Source: Rhodobiaceae bacterium (GTDB taxonomy: Bacteria > Pseudomonadota > Alphaproteobacteria > Rhizobiales > Aestuariivirgaceae). Taken from it: 55,397 nt of DNA. Positions 8,126 to 17,662 of this stretch are shown piece after piece. The DNA is taken from NCBI GenBank assembly GCA_009885825.1, contig VFJY01000143.1, forward strand, positions 1 to 55,397, given 5' to 3'. The position numbers were made by a program, and so were the translations under genes. The notes under the pieces were generated by a model. It was not told the DNA's origin, made no database searches, and worked only from the letters and a program-made list of their open reading frames with translations. Position 1 is the first letter of the stretch. The number at the start of each line of letters is the position of its first letter.

Positions 8126-8555
8126 TTGGGTTTTGTGGATCAAGGTCGTCCATATCCTGGCTGTTGTGAGCTGGATGGCGGGTCTGTTTTATTTGCCGCG
8201 GCTGTTTGTCTATCACGCGGATGTATTGCCGGGTGGTGAAGCCAGCAATCTCTTCAAAACCATGGAAAGTCGTTTGCTGAAGGCCATCATGCGGCCGGCG
8301 GCTGTTGTCACGCTGGTTTCTGGTGGGGTTTTGGTGTGGTTGAGCGGGTTTTCCATCCTGGAACCATGGCTGGCCGTCAAGTTGCTGGCGGTTGTGGCGC
8401 TCAGTGGTTTCCATGGGCATTTGGAGTTCCATGTGAAGTCTTTTGGGCGGGAAGAACGAAATCATGGGTCGCGATATTTCCGCGTCATCAATGAGATTCC
8501 GACGATTTTGCTGATCATCATCGTAGTGTTTGTGATTGTGAAACCATGGCAATAA
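8118..8555 (+). CDS. hemJ: Protoporphyrinogen IX oxidase HemJ
   Basis: HemJ is the membrane oxidase that converts protoporphyrinogen IX to protoporphyrin IX in bacteria lacking HemY or HemG. The 145-aa protein has about four hydrophobic segments. The first carries the conserved histidine H12 (KVVHILAVVSWMAGLFYLPRL), the pattern used for haem binding. LEFHVKSF and YFRVINEIPT, the latter before the last helix, are also family-typical. It overlaps hemE by 8 bp, so the two haem genes are co-translated. It lies just upstream of rho. Confidence 0.93.
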   Translation: MADWVLWIKVVHILAVVSWMAGLFYLPRLFVYHADVLPGGEASNLFKTMESRLLKAIMRPAAVVTLVSGGVLVWLSGFSILEPWLAVKLLAVVALSGFHGHLEFHVKSFGREERNHGSRYFRVINEIPTILLIIIVVFVIVKPWQ

Positions 8556-8569
8556 TTTTTGTTGGTTTG

Positions 8570-8619
8570 ACCGCAAAAATTTGTTATAGGGTCCGCGGAC
8601 ATTAGCTTTTTTTTGCGGT
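8570..8619 (+). promoter_or_regulatory. Nested inverted repeats in the rho leader
   Basis: ACCGCAAAAA at 8570-8579 is the exact reverse complement of TTTTTGCGGT at 8610-8619. Inside the 30-base spacer, 8591-8600 is a perfect 10-bp palindrome (GTCCGCGGAC). The outer arm is followed by more T residues (TTTTGTTT). It could act as a terminator of hemE-hemJ or as an attenuator in the 141-base hemJ-rho gap; rho is known to be autoregulated by attenuation in E. coli. The function here is inferred. Confidence 0.45.
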
Positions 8620-8696
8620 TTTTGTTTCCCTCCTCCAGTTACCGCCCGGTTTTGCTGCGCTGCGGCTTTTTCACCCCTAATAGCATTGATCAAGAC

Positions 8697-9980
8697 ATGA
8701 CAGATATCGCCGAACTCAAAGATATTAAGCTTAAGGATCTTAAGCAAAAGACCCCGGCTGAATTGGTGACGCTTGCCGAAGAGCTTGAGGTTGAGAATGC
8801 GAGCGCGCTGCGCAAGCAGGAGCTGATGTTCGCCATTCTCAAAAATCTGGCTGTGCGCGATATCGAGATCATCGGCGAAGGTGTCATGGAAGTCTTGCAG
8901 GATGGCTTCGGCTTCCTGCGCTCGGCGGACGCGAATTATCTGGCGGGGCCGGATGACATTTATGTGAGCCCCAGCCAAATCCGGAAATTCACCTTGCGGA
9001 CCGGTGACACGGTTGAGGGGCAAATTCGCAGCCCGAAAGATGGCGAGCGATATTTTGCGCTGGTGAAAGTCAACACGATCAATTTTGAAGACCCGGAAAA
9101 AACCAAGCACAAGGTTCACTTTGATAATTTGACGCCGTTGTATCCCGATCAGCGGCTGGAAATGGAAATCGCCGATCCAACGCGGAAGGATTTTTCAGCG
9201 CGGGTGATTGATATCGTCTCGCCACTTGGCAAGGGCCAGCGCGGACTGATTGTGGCGCCGCCGCGGACCGGCAAGACCGTGTTGCTGCAAAATATCGCCC
9301 ACGCTATCGCCTCCAACCATCCCGAGTGTTTTTTGATTGTTTTGTTGATCGATGAGCGGCCGGAAGAAGTGACGGATATGCAGCGTTCGGTCAAGGGCGA
9401 GGTTATCAGCTCAACCTTTGATGAGCCGGCGACGCGCCATGTTCAGGTTGCTGAAATGGTGATCGAAAAAGCCAAACGCCTGGTGGAGCACGGACGGGAT
9501 GTGATCATCCTGCTTGATTCGATCACAAGACTGGGCCGCGCTTACAACACGGTTGTGCCTTCTTCTGGCAAAGTGTTGACCGGTGGTGTTGACGCCAACG
9601 CGCTGCAGCGGCCGAAGCGATTTTTTGGCGCGGCGCGCAACATCGAAGAAGGCGGCTCGCTGACGATCATCGCGACAGCGCTGATTGACACGGGCAGCCG
9701 CATGGATGAAGTTATTTTCGAAGAGTTCAAGGGAACCGGCAATTCGGAAATCATCCTGGACCGCAAGGTTGCAGACAAGCGCGTATTCCCGGCGATTGAT
9801 ATCTTGCGCTCGGGAACGCGCAAGGAAGAACTTCTGGTCAAGCCGGAGCTGCTCAAGAAAACCTATGTTCTGCGCCGCATCCTCAATCCGATGGGAACGG
9901 TTGACGCCATTGAATTCCTGCTCGACAAATTGCGCCAGACAAAATCCAACAGCGATTTCTTCGACTCAATGAATGCCTAA
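8697..9980 (+). CDS. rho: Transcription termination factor Rho
   Basis: Rho is the hexameric RNA helicase that terminates transcription. The 427-aa protein has the N-terminal helical domain ([20 protein letters not shown]), an OSB-type primary RNA-binding domain with [22 protein letters not shown], Walker A APPRTGKT at about residues 187-194, Walker [17 protein letters not shown], and the Q/R-loop region [21 protein letters not shown] reading from 8613 adds 28 unrelated residues; the ATG at 8697 gives the family start [16 protein letters not shown]. The last 15 bases overlap the converging DUF255 gene. Confidence 0.97.
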   Translation: MTDIAELKDIKLKDLKQKTPAELVTLAEELEVENASALRKQELMFAILKNLAVRDIEIIGEGVMEVLQDGFGFLRSADANYLAGPDDIYVSPSQIRKFTLRTGDTVEGQIRSPKDGERYFALVKVNTINFEDPEKTKHKVHFDNLTPLYPDQRLEMEIADPTRKDFSARVIDIVSPLGKGQRGLIVAPPRTGKTVLLQNIAHAIASNHPECFLIVLLIDERPEEVTDMQRSVKGEVISSTFDEPATRHVQVAEMVIEKAKRLVEHGRDVIILLDSITRLGRAYNTVVPSSGKVLTGGVDANALQRPKRFFGAARNIEEGGSLTIIATALIDTGSRMDEVIFEEFKGTGNSEIILDRKVADKRVFPAIDILRSGTRKEELLVKPELLKKTYVLRRILNPMGTVDAIEFLLDKLRQTKSNSDFFDSMNA

Positions 9981-11993
9981 CAGTTCCAGCGCCTCGGCAA
10001 GCTCTTCTGGATTTGTCGCGGGCTTCGCACAGGTCATGCCCCGGCAAACATAGAGTGTGGTTTTTCCGTCTTGGGTCGATTTGCCAAAGGCGGGATGGTT
10101 TGCGGGCAGCATGGCGTTGGCATCAAGATAGCTGACTACGGCATTCAGACCCGTGCGTTTGAGAGCCAAGGCGAGCAATGGCATCCCGGCGTCCCTATGG
10201 CCGCTCACTTGGACAATTTGAATGGCATCTTGCCGCAGCAAAATGTTCTTGAGCAGGCTAGGCGCAGAAAACGGGTTGTCTATCGCCCGGCCAAGAAATG
10301 CCGCGATGATCTGGTCGGCTTTTGCCTGATAAATGGTTTCGCCAGTCAGGTGATACAGGGCACCATAGTTTTTGATCATCAGGGCGTTGGCGCTGGGTGT
10401 GACGTCATCATCAATGGTGCGGCTGGTGATTGGCAGCTGGGCTCTGGTGAGGGATGCATGGAAAAAACCGCCGTTCCTTTCATCCCAATGATTGCGCTCG
10501 AGTGCCATTGCGAGCTCTTGCGCGGTTGCAATGTAGCGGGGCTCTGTAGTCAAACTATATAGCGCCAAGGCTGCCTCGATCAAATTGGCATAGTCGTCGG
10601 CAATGGCTTCGTGGCGCGTTGAGTTGAGACGGTGGCTGTGAAGCAGCCTTCCGTCCTGCCAGAATATATTCATATTGACGTCGAAGGCCCTGACGGCGGC
10701 GTCCCGCCAGCCGCAGTTGTCAAACACCAGGGCCGCTTCGGCGAGGGCTGTGATGAACAGGCCATTCCAGTCGGCGAGCACCTTGTCGTCATGCTGTGGC
10801 GGCGGGCGGGACTTTCTGGCTTTCAGGAGTTTGGCTCTTGCGGATTTGAGCCGTTCAGCGGTTGCGCGGTCGTCCGGCGGCGGATTGCCGGTGCGGTTGA
10901 GAATGACATTGCCTTCCCAGTTTCCGCCCTCGCTCACATCATATTTTTCGCTGAAGATTTGAAGCTCGTTGGCATCCAGGTATTTTTCAAGTTGGCGCCG
11001 TTCCCAGACATAGTATTTCCCCTCTTCGCGCTCAGAATCCGCGTCGTAGCTGGAGGTGAAACAGCCCTCGGCGGTTGTCATGTCGGTACGGACAAAATTT
11101 ATCGTTTCATGCAGGCGCTCAAAATAGAGAGGGTCTTCGGTCCGGAGCCAGACCCTGGCGAGAAGGCTCACAAACTGCGCGTTGTCGTAGAGCATCTTTT
11201 CAAAATGGGGCACCAACCATTTATGGTCAGTGGAGTATCGGGCCATCCCTCCCGCCAGATGATCATAGATTCCGCCGTTGCTGATGTTGGTCAGAGTTAG
11301 AAGGACCGCGTCACGGGCGTGTTGGTCATTGGTTCGGAGATAGACCTCCCAGAGGTAAGCGAAGATGGGTGCCTGTGGAAATTTGGGCGCGCCTTTGAGG
11401 CCGCCATATTGAGTATCAACGGCTTTCACCAAAGCCTCCGCATGACCGTAGATTTCGGCGGAAGTGATTCCCCGGGTGGTTGCGGGCGATTTGGACTGTC
11501 GCAACGCCGTCGTTATGGCGTCGGCATTCTGATGGATTTTTTGTGGTTCTTCGATCCAGATGCGGGAAATTTCGGCAAGCACATTGCGGAAACTGGGGCG
11601 GCCGAATTTCGCTTCCGGCGGAAAATAGGTTCCACCCCAGAATGGCAGGGCATCAGGGGTGAGAAACATGGTGAGCGGCCAGCCCCCCTGCTCGCCCAGG
11701 CTATGGAGCGCTGACATATAGATGCGATCAATGTCTGGCCGCTCTTCGCGGTCAACCTTGATGTTGATGAAAAGCGAGTTCATCAGCTCGGCGGTCTGGG
11801 CGTTTTCAAAGCTTTCGTGGGCCATCACATGGCACCAGTGGCAGGCCGCATAGCCCACGGAAAGCAGAACGGGCCGGTTGAACTTCCTCGCTTCCTCAAA
11901 GGCTGGCTCGCTCCACGCATACCAGTTTACTGGATTGTCCTTGTGTTGTAGCAGGTAAGGGCTGGTTTCCTCGGCTAAGTGGTTGCGGGACAT
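9966..11993 (-). CDS. DUF255 thioredoxin-fold protein (YyaL/SSP411 type)
   Basis: A 675-aa protein. Residues 1-160 are a thioredoxin-like domain with [20 protein letters not shown] and the CxxC C51-H-W-C54 ([14 protein letters not shown]). From about residue 180 onwards there is an alpha/alpha-toroid-like domain related to cellobiose epimerase/glycosidase folds ([43 protein letters not shown]). Human SPATA20 and B. subtilis YyaL share this layout. The biochemical role is not firmly established. It is transcribed against rho and divergently from mnmE, with only 39 bp between the two starts. Nearby origin genes mostly run the other way, so it looks inserted into the rho-mnmE segment. Confidence 0.9.
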   Translation of the reverse strand: MSRNHLAEETSPYLLQHKDNPVNWYAWSEPAFEEARKFNRPVLLSVGYAACHWCHVMAHESFENAQTAELMNSLFINIKVDREERPDIDRIYMSALHSLGEQGGWPLTMFLTPDALPFWGGTYFPPEAKFGRPSFRNVLAEISRIWIEEPQKIHQNADAITTALRQSKSPATTRGITSAEIYGHAEALVKAVDTQYGGLKGAPKFPQAPIFAYLWEVYLRTNDQHARDAVLLTLTNISNGGIYDHLAGGMARYSTDHKWLVPHFEKMLYDNAQFVSLLARVWLRTEDPLYFERLHETINFVRTDMTTAEGCFTSSYDADSEREEGKYYVWERRQLEKYLDANELQIFSEKYDVSEGGNWEGNVILNRTGNPPPDDRATAERLKSARAKLLKARKSRPPPQHDDKVLADWNGLFITALAEAALVFDNCGWRDAAVRAFDVNMNIFWQDGRLLHSHRLNSTRHEAIADDYANLIEAALALYSLTTEPRYIATAQELAMALERNHWDERNGGFFHASLTRAQLPITSRTIDDDVTPSANALMIKNYGALYHLTGETIYQAKADQIIAAFLGRAIDNPFSAPSLLKNILLRQDAIQIVQVSGHRDAGMPLLALALKRTGLNAVVSYLDANAMLPANHPAFGKSTQDGKTTLYVCRGMTCAKPATNPEELAEALELLGIH

Positions 11994-12032
11994 TGGTTAT
12001 CTTCCTGGAATTGGTATCGATTCGAATCCGAA

Positions 12033-13367
12033 ATGAATAGATCTGACACGATTTTTGCGGTTTCCAGCGGGTCCGGTGTTGCGGGCATCTCGGTTATTCG
12101 CATGTCTGGTCCTGCTTCGCAAAAAATACTTGAACTGGTTGCTGGTACTCCCCCAAAACCCCGTCTGGCAAGTGTGCGGCACTTGCGCGATCCGTCATCA
12201 CAGGAGGTCATTGATCAGGCCGTGGTGCTGTGGATGCCTGGGCCCAACTCGGCAACGGGAGAGGATGTGGCTGAATTTCATGTTCATGGCAGCATCGCGG
12301 CCATTGATGCCCTGTTCCGAATTTTTCGAAGATACGATGGCGTGAGGCCGGCGGAGGCGGGAGAATTCAGCCGCCGGGCCCTCATGAATGACCGGATGGA
12401 CCTGGTTGAAGCGGAGGGGTTGAGCGATCTCCTGCAGGCCAAAACGGAAGCTCAGAGGCGGATGGCGACGCATCACATGCTGGGTGGCGCCAGCTCGATC
12501 TATGAAAGCTGGCGTGGCGAGCTGATTTCCATTCAGGCCCGGCTGGAGGCCGCCATTGATTTTGTCGATGAAGAGGGAGTGGCGGACGCGGCGCTGGCGG
12601 AGGTGAAGCCGCGCACGCTCTCCCTGGTGGCGCGCCTTGAAAAGGCGGTGGCGGAATCTGATCGCGCTGGCGTCCTGCGTTCCGGCGTTAAGGTTGTGTT
12701 TGCGGGCCCGCCCAATGTCGGGAAGTCATCGTTGCTCAACTTGGTTGCGGCGCGCGAGGCCGCGATTGTTTCGTCGCGCCCAGGCACGACCCGAGATGTG
12801 ATTGAGGTTTCGATTGTGCTGGCAGGCGTGCCGGTGATCCTGATGGATACGGCGGGATTGCGATCCGGCAGTGACGATGAAATTGAAAATATCGGAATGA
12901 CCCGGGCCCGCTCGGAGCTTGCTGGCGCTGACATTGTGATATGGATCAGTTCGCCCGATGTGAACGATGAACAGGGACCCGCTGTTCCGGCAGCCATCCG
13001 CGTTCTGAACAAATCGGATCTGTTGACGGACAAGTCGATTCGCTTGCGGAATGACGAGGAAAAGACTGTTGAGATTTCCGCCAGAACGGGGGCAGGCGTC
13101 AATGCCTTCATTGCCGAGTTGGAGGGTTTGGTGGTCGATCGGGTTGGTGGCATGGAGCATGCGACGATCATAAGGGCGCGGCAAAAAAGCGTGGTTGAAG
13201 ACTCGATCGGGCATCTTCATGAGTCTTTAACCCATGGGGCGGAGCAGATCGAACTTGCGGCTGAATGTGTTCGCAAGGCGAGCCACAGCATCGCTCGCGT
13301 CACCGGCCGCGTTGATGTGGAGGATTTGCTTGGCTCCATTTTTAGCGAATTCTGTATTGGGAAGTAA
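12033..13367 (+). CDS. mnmE: tRNA uridine-5-carboxymethylaminomethyl GTPase MnmE
   Basis: MnmE works with MnmG to modify U34 of tRNAs that read codons ending in A or G. The 444-aa protein has the N-terminal folate-binding domain (DTIFAVSSGSGVAGISVIRMSG), the GTPase domain with G1 GPPNVGKSSL near residue 225, switch PGTTRD, DTAGLR and NKSD, and the invariant C-terminal CIGK, whose Cys is residue 441. The in-frame reading from 11979 adds 18 unrelated residues; ATG 12033 matches the family start. It is upstream of mnmG with a parS site in the gap. Confidence 0.97.
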   Translation: MNRSDTIFAVSSGSGVAGISVIRMSGPASQKILELVAGTPPKPRLASVRHLRDPSSQEVIDQAVVLWMPGPNSATGEDVAEFHVHGSIAAIDALFRIFRRYDGVRPAEAGEFSRRALMNDRMDLVEAEGLSDLLQAKTEAQRRMATHHMLGGASSIYESWRGELISIQARLEAAIDFVDEEGVADAALAEVKPRTLSLVARLEKAVAESDRAGVLRSGVKVVFAGPPNVGKSSLLNLVAAREAAIVSSRPGTTRDVIEVSIVLAGVPVILMDTAGLRSGSDDEIENIGMTRARSELAGADIVIWISSPDVNDEQGPAVPAAIRVLNKSDLLTDKSIRLRNDEEKTVEISARTGAGVNAFIAELEGLVVDRVGGMEHATIIRARQKSVVEDSIGHLHESLTHGAEQIELAAECVRKASHSIARVTGRVDVEDLLGSIFSEFCIGK

Positions 13368-13369
13368 AC

Positions 13370-13385
13370 TGTTTCACGTGAAACC
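13370..13385. other. parS: parS centromere site 1 (mnmE-mnmG gap)
   Basis: The 16-mer TGTTTCACGTGAAACC matches the bacterial parS consensus TGTTTCACGTGAAACA at 15 of 16 positions, with a perfect 14-bp inner palindrome. ParB binds such sites near the origin and spreads to form the segregation complex. It lies 6.3 kb right of the probable oriC and upstream of parA-parB. Confidence 0.93.
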
Positions 13386-13429
13386 CGTGCCACTTTGACC
13401 CGCGCCGGAGCTTGTACTAGAGAGGGCCC

Positions 13430-15295
13430 ATGAAGCAGAAATTTGATGTGATCGTCATCGGTGGCGGGCATGCGGGCGTGGAAGCGGCTGCGGCTGCGGC
13501 GCGGCTTGGCGCTGACACAGCGCTGGTCACGCACAGGTTTTCAACCATCGGTGAGATGTCCTGCAACCCGGCAATCGGTGGATTGGGCAAGGGTCATTTG
13601 GTGCGCGAAATTGATGCGCTGGATGGCCTGATGGGACGCGTGGCCGACCGGGCTGGAATTCAATTCCGCTTGCTCAACCGCTCCAAGGGACCGGCGGTGC
13701 GGGGGCCCCGCGCCCAGGCGGACCGGAAGCTTTACCGGGAAGCCATGCAGGATGAGATCCGAAATCAGGTTCACTTGAGCGTGGTTGAAGCGGCGGTTTG
13801 CGGGTTTGTCATTGAGGCGGGCCAGGTTGTGGGCGTGATGACCGAGGCTGGCCAAGAACTGCGGGCGGGCGCTGTGGTGCTGACCACGGGAACATTTCTG
13901 ACCGGCCTTATCCATATCGGTGAAAAGAAGATACCGGCGGGGCGGGTTGGCGAGCCACCGGCCAACGGCGTCTCCCAACAATTGCGCCGGGCGGGCCTGC
14001 AGCTGGGACGGCTGAAAACCGGAACCCCTGCCCGCCTTGACGGGCGGACAATCCGGTGGGCCGGCCTCGACGAGCAAAAGGGCGATGAGATTCCCAGCCC
14101 CTTTTCATTTATGACGGGTTCGGTTTCCACGCCGCAGGTTTCGTGCTTTATCACCCAGACGACGGCGCAGACCCATGAGGTTATTGCCGATAATATTCAT
14201 CGGTCGCCGCTCTATTCCGGGCAGATTGAGGGAACCGGCCCCCGCTATTGCCCCTCGATTGAGGACAAAATTCACCGCTTCAAGGACAAGCCGTCCCACC
14301 AGATATTTCTGGAGCCGGAAGGGCTGGGCGATCCCACCATCTACCCCAATGGCATCTCCACGTCCTTGCCGGAGGAGGTTCAGGAGCAATTCATCCGCAC
14401 CATTCCGGGTCTCGAGAATGTTTCGATCCTCCGGCCGGGCTATGCCATCGAATATGACTATGTGGACCCGCGGGAGCTGTCGCATTCTCTGGAGCTCAAG
14501 GCCCTACCGGGCCTGTTTTTGGCGGGCCAGATCAATGGCACCACGGGCTATGAAGAGGCCGCCGCCCAGGGGCTGATCGCGGGCCTCAACGCGGCGCGGA
14601 AAGTTGCTGGCCAGCCTGCTGTCATCTTTGACCGGGCCGAGGGCTATCTGGGTGTCATGGTGGATGACCTGGTTTTGCGCGGCGTGACGGAGCCCTACCG
14701 GATGTTCACCTCGCGGGCTGAATACCGCTTGTCGCTGCGGGCTGACAATGCGGACCAGCGGCTGACGCCCAAGGGCATTGCGAGCGGCCTTGTGGGGACT
14801 GAACGCAAAAAACATTTCGCGGAGCGGATGGATATTCTCACCCGTGCGAGATCGCTTGCGGAAGAGTTGGTTTTGACCTCGGCTGCGGCGGCCAAGCACG
14901 GTCTTCGGGTCAATCAGGATGGGCAGCGTCGCTCGGCCCTGGATTTTCTGTCCATGCCGGAAGTAGGGCTGGAGCGGGTTCAGGACATCTGGCCGGAGAT
15001 CGCAGCCCTGCCGGAATTCGCCAAGGAAGCGCTCTATGCCGAGTCTCTCTATGCCGGTTACACAGCACGGCAATCGGCTGATGTGGTGGCGCTGCGCAAG
15101 GAAGACCAAATTCACCTGCCAGCGGACATCGATTACATGGCCCTACCCAGTCTCTCGATGGAAATCCGCCACAAGCTCACGCGGGTTCAACCCCGGACGC
15201 TTGGCCAGGCATCGCGCATCGAAGGCATGACGCCCGCCGCGCTTGGTTGCCTGCTGGGCCACATCAAGCGCCAGGGCCAGCGCAGAAGCGCTTGA
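13430..15295 (+). CDS. mnmG: tRNA uridine-5-carboxymethylaminomethyl enzyme MnmG (GidA)
   Basis: The FAD-dependent partner of MnmE in U34 modification. The 621-aa protein starts with the dinucleotide fold [15 protein letters not shown] (glycine loop at residues 11-16). It carries the family's [47 protein letters not shown] and [14 protein letters not shown] blocks, and a C-terminal helical domain that binds MnmE. The ATG at 13430 follows AGAGAGG. It is followed after 4 bp by rsmG, the classical mnmG-rsmG-parA-parB arrangement. Confidence 0.97.
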   Translation: MKQKFDVIVIGGGHAGVEAAAAAARLGADTALVTHRFSTIGEMSCNPAIGGLGKGHLVREIDALDGLMGRVADRAGIQFRLLNRSKGPAVRGPRAQADRKLYREAMQDEIRNQVHLSVVEAAVCGFVIEAGQVVGVMTEAGQELRAGAVVLTTGTFLTGLIHIGEKKIPAGRVGEPPANGVSQQLRRAGLQLGRLKTGTPARLDGRTIRWAGLDEQKGDEIPSPFSFMTGSVSTPQVSCFITQTTAQTHEVIADNIHRSPLYSGQIEGTGPRYCPSIEDKIHRFKDKPSHQIFLEPEGLGDPTIYPNGISTSLPEEVQEQFIRTIPGLENVSILRPGYAIEYDYVDPRELSHSLELKALPGLFLAGQINGTTGYEEAAAQGLIAGLNAARKVAGQPAVIFDRAEGYLGVMVDDLVLRGVTEPYRMFTSRAEYRLSLRADNADQRLTPKGIASGLVGTERKKHFAERMDILTRARSLAEELVLTSAAAAKHGLRVNQDGQRRSALDFLSMPEVGLERVQDIWPEIAALPEFAKEALYAESLYAGYTARQSADVVALRKEDQIHLPADIDYMALPSLSMEIRHKLTRVQPRTLGQASRIEGMTPAALGCLLGHIKRQGQRRSA

Positions 15296-15299
15296 CGGT

Positions 15300-15929
15300 A
15301 TGGCCCCCCGAGACTTGGAAGAATTTTTACTAAATTTTAATGTTTCACGTGAATCAAGCTTTCGGCTCGAGGCCTATGTCCAATTGTTGCAGATCTGGCA
15401 GGCCAAAATCAATTTGATTGGCGCTTCGACCGTAGATGACATCTGGCGACGCCATATTGCGGATGCCCTGCAGCTCAAGCCGCTGATGAAACCGGGAACC
15501 AGCGTCGTGGCCGACTTGGGTTCGGGAGCTGGAATACCCGGCCTCATTCTGGCTTTGGCGTATGGCCTGCAAGTTCATCTCTATGAAAGCAACGGCAAGA
15601 AGGCAGCCTTCCTGCGCGAGGTCATAAGACAGTCAAAAATTGATGCGACGGTGCATCAGGTTCGGCTTGAAACCCTGGATCAGCATTTGCCGGAGGCCCT
15701 ACCCCAATATGTCACCGCGCGTGCGCTGGCCCCCTTGGCAAAATTGCTGCTGTGGTCGCAGCCTTTGCTCAGCCGCGGTGCAACTGGCCTCTTCCACAAG
15801 GGACAAGATGTGGACAGCGAGTTAACCGAGGCTACCAAAATTTGGAAAATAGGCGCATTAGTAAAGCACCCCAGTTTGACCGATTCGAAGGGGACGATTC
15901 TCGAGGTAAAGGAGATTTCCCGTGTTTAA
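15300..15929 (+). CDS. rsmG: 16S rRNA (guanine527-N7)-methyltransferase RsmG (GidB)
   Basis: RsmG methylates N7 of G527 in 16S rRNA with SAM. The 209-aa protein has the SAM-binding motif VADLGSGAGIPGL at residues 70-82, YESNGKKAAFLREV (acidic ribose-binding residue in motif II) and TARALAPLAKLL. A reading from 15243 adds 19 residues that overlap the mnmG end; the ATG at 15300 starts 4 bp after the mnmG stop and gives MAPRDLEEFL, so I prefer it. The codons for NVSRES contain the second parS site. The stop overlaps the parA start. Confidence 0.94.
   Translation: MAPRDLEEFLLNFNVSRESSFRLEAYVQLLQIWQAKINLIGASTVDDIWRRHIADALQLKPLMKPGTSVVADLGSGAGIPGLILALAYGLQVHLYESNGKKAAFLREVIRQSKIDATVHQVRLETLDQHLPEALPQYVTARALAPLAKLLLWSQPLLSRGATGLFHKGQDVDSELTEATKIWKIGALVKHPSLTDSKGTILEVKEISRV
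15341..15356. other. parS: parS centromere site 2 (inside rsmG)
   Basis: TGTTTCACGTGAATCA matches the parS consensus at 15 of 16 positions and sits in the 5' part of rsmG, where it encodes NVSRES. It is about 2 kb from parS site 1. A parS inside rsmG or near parAB is common in bacteria that carry this module. Confidence 0.88.
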
Positions 15930-16743
15930 CCAAGGCATGTTCGGAACGTCACGTATTTTGGCCATCGCCAACCAGAAAGGCGGCGTGGGCAAGACCACAA
16001 CAGCAATCAATCTCGGGACGGCGCTTGCCGCCGTCGGCGAGACCGTGTTGATCGTGGACCTCGATCCCCAGGGCAACGCCAGCACCGGACTTGGTATTGC
16101 CAGAACGGCAAAGCAGAAGTCCTCCTACCATGTCTTGATTGGCGAGGCCGAGCTCGATCAGGTTATCGTTGATTCGGGAATTCCCCGCCTGCATTGCGTT
16201 CCTTCGACGATTGATCTCCTGGGCGCCGAGCTGGAACTTGCAGACTTCGACCGCAAGACCTACCGCCTGGCCGACGCCATTCATCGTCTTTCCCAGAGCA
16301 AAAATGCCAGTCGCAGCTACAGCTACATTCTCGTGGACTGTCCGCCTTCGCTCAATCTGTTAACGATTAATTCACTTTCTGCCGCCGACGCGGTGCTGGT
16401 GCCGCTGCAGTGCGAATTCTTTGCGCTCGAAGGCTTGAGCCAGCTTTTGAAAACGGTTGAGCGGGTGCGGGCAACGCTTAATCCCAAGCTGTCGATCCAG
16501 GGTGTGGTGCTGACGATGTTCGACCGGCGCAACAGCCTTTCCGAGCAGGTGGCCCAGGATGTGCGCAGCGTTCTGGGGGATAAGGTTTATCAGACGGTCA
16601 TTCCCCGCAATGTGCGCGTGTCGGAAGCGCCGTCCTATGGCAAACCGGTCCTGCTCTACGACAATGTGTGCATTGGCTCCCAGGCCTATATCAAGCTCGC
16701 TTCTGAAGTTATCCGCCGCGAGCGCGAGCTTCGGGCTGCCTGA
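15922..16743 (+). CDS. parA: Chromosome partitioning ATPase ParA
   Basis: ParA is the Walker-type ATPase that moves ParB-parS complexes during segregation. The deviant Walker A KGGVGKTTT spans residues 19-27, followed by VLIVDLDPQGNASTGLG (A') and YILVDCPPSLNLLTINSL (Walker B), then VVLTMFDRRNSLSEQV. The start is taken as GTG at 15922, with AAAGGAG seven to ten bases upstream, overlapping the rsmG stop; an ATG five codons later (15937) is the alternative. The 273-aa length is normal. It is in one operon with parB, 46 bp downstream. Confidence 0.96.
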   Translation: MFNQGMFGTSRILAIANQKGGVGKTTTAINLGTALAAVGETVLIVDLDPQGNASTGLGIARTAKQKSSYHVLIGEAELDQVIVDSGIPRLHCVPSTIDLLGAELELADFDRKTYRLADAIHRLSQSKNASRSYSYILVDCPPSLNLLTINSLSAADAVLVPLQCEFFALEGLSQLLKTVERVRATLNPKLSIQGVVLTMFDRRNSLSEQVAQDVRSVLGDKVYQTVIPRNVRVSEAPSYGKPVLLYDNVCIGSQAYIKLASEVIRRERELRAA

Positions 16744-16789
16744 CCGATTCACATCCGAAACAATAAAATTCACCAGGGGATGAAGTGAG

Positions 16790-17662
16790 ATGATGCAGGC
16801 ACAAAAGCGCAGATTGGGCCGAGGTTTGGCCGCCTTGATCGGTGATGATGCTGTTGAAACGCTTCCGGGGGAAGAGCTCAGCGGGCTTCGCCAGGTTCCC
16901 ATTGAGCTGCTGCACCCCAACCCAAACAATCCGCGCAAGCAGTTCAACGAAGAAGAGCTTGCAAATCTGGCGCAATCCATCGGCGACAAAGGACTGCTTC
17001 AGCCGCTGGTGGTCAGGCAGCGCGGTGACGGCGAATTCGAAATTGTCGCCGGCGAGCGGCGCTGGCGCGCTTCCCAGCGGGCCGGTTTGCACCAGTTGCC
17101 CGTTCTTGTTCGCGAGCTCAGCGATGGCGAGACACTGGAAATCGCACTCATCGAAAATATCCAGCGGACAGATCTCAACCCGCTGGAAGAGGCGCGGGCC
17201 TATCAGCAGCTCCTCCAGCAATTCTCCTACACCCAGCAACAGCTGGCTGATTCGGTGCGAAAAAGTCGCAGTCATATCGCCAACACGCTGCGCCTTCTCA
17301 ACCTGCCGGATTCCGTTCGTGGGTACATAGAGGATGGCAAACTCACGGCAGGTCACGCCCGAACGCTGGTGGCAACTGATTCGCCGGCCGAACTCGCCAA
17401 CAAGATAATCAGCCTCGGCCTGTCGGTCCGGGAGGCGGAGACCCTGAGCCGGGAAAACTCGGTTGTGCCGCTTTCCAAGGCCAAGCGTGAAAAAAATGCT
17501 GACACGCGAGCACTTGAAAAACAAGTTTCGGAGGCCCTGGGCCTCAAGATTGAGATTAAATCCCAGGGCCGGGAGGCTGGAACCCTGGTGATCAAATACA
17601 CTACACTTGACCAGCTTGACGCCGTGATGAGCCGCCTGATGGTGCCTGAGCGGCTGTTTTAA
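16790..17662 (+). CDS. parB: Chromosome partitioning protein ParB
   Basis: ParB binds parS and slides on DNA as a CTP-dependent clamp. The 290-aa protein starts MMQAQKRRLGRGLAALIGDD, which holds the ParA-interacting peptide typical of ParB. It has the CTP-binding boxes IELLHPNPNNPRKQF and AGERRWRAS (about 88-95), ENIQRTDLNPLEEA, and the parS-binding helix-turn-helix (TQQQLADSVRKSRSHIANTL). The C-terminal dimerisation domain is present. The stop overlaps that of the converging holA. Two parS sites lie 1.4 and 3.4 kb upstream. Confidence 0.96.
   Translation: MMQAQKRRLGRGLAALIGDDAVETLPGEELSGLRQVPIELLHPNPNNPRKQFNEEELANLAQSIGDKGLLQPLVVRQRGDGEFEIVAGERRWRASQRAGLHQLPVLVRELSDGETLEIALIENIQRTDLNPLEEARAYQQLLQQFSYTQQQLADSVRKSRSHIANTLRLLNLPDSVRGYIEDGKLTAGHARTLVATDSPAELANKIISLGLSVREAETLSRENSVVPLSKAKREKNADTRALEKQVSEALGLKIEIKSQGREAGTLVIKYTTLDQLDAVMSRLMVPERLF

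Noticed and set aside
8055-9119. 354-codon minus-strand ORF across hemJ and rho
   Set aside because: It is antisense to two well-supported genes (hemJ, rho) and has no recognisable motif; a GC-rich shadow.
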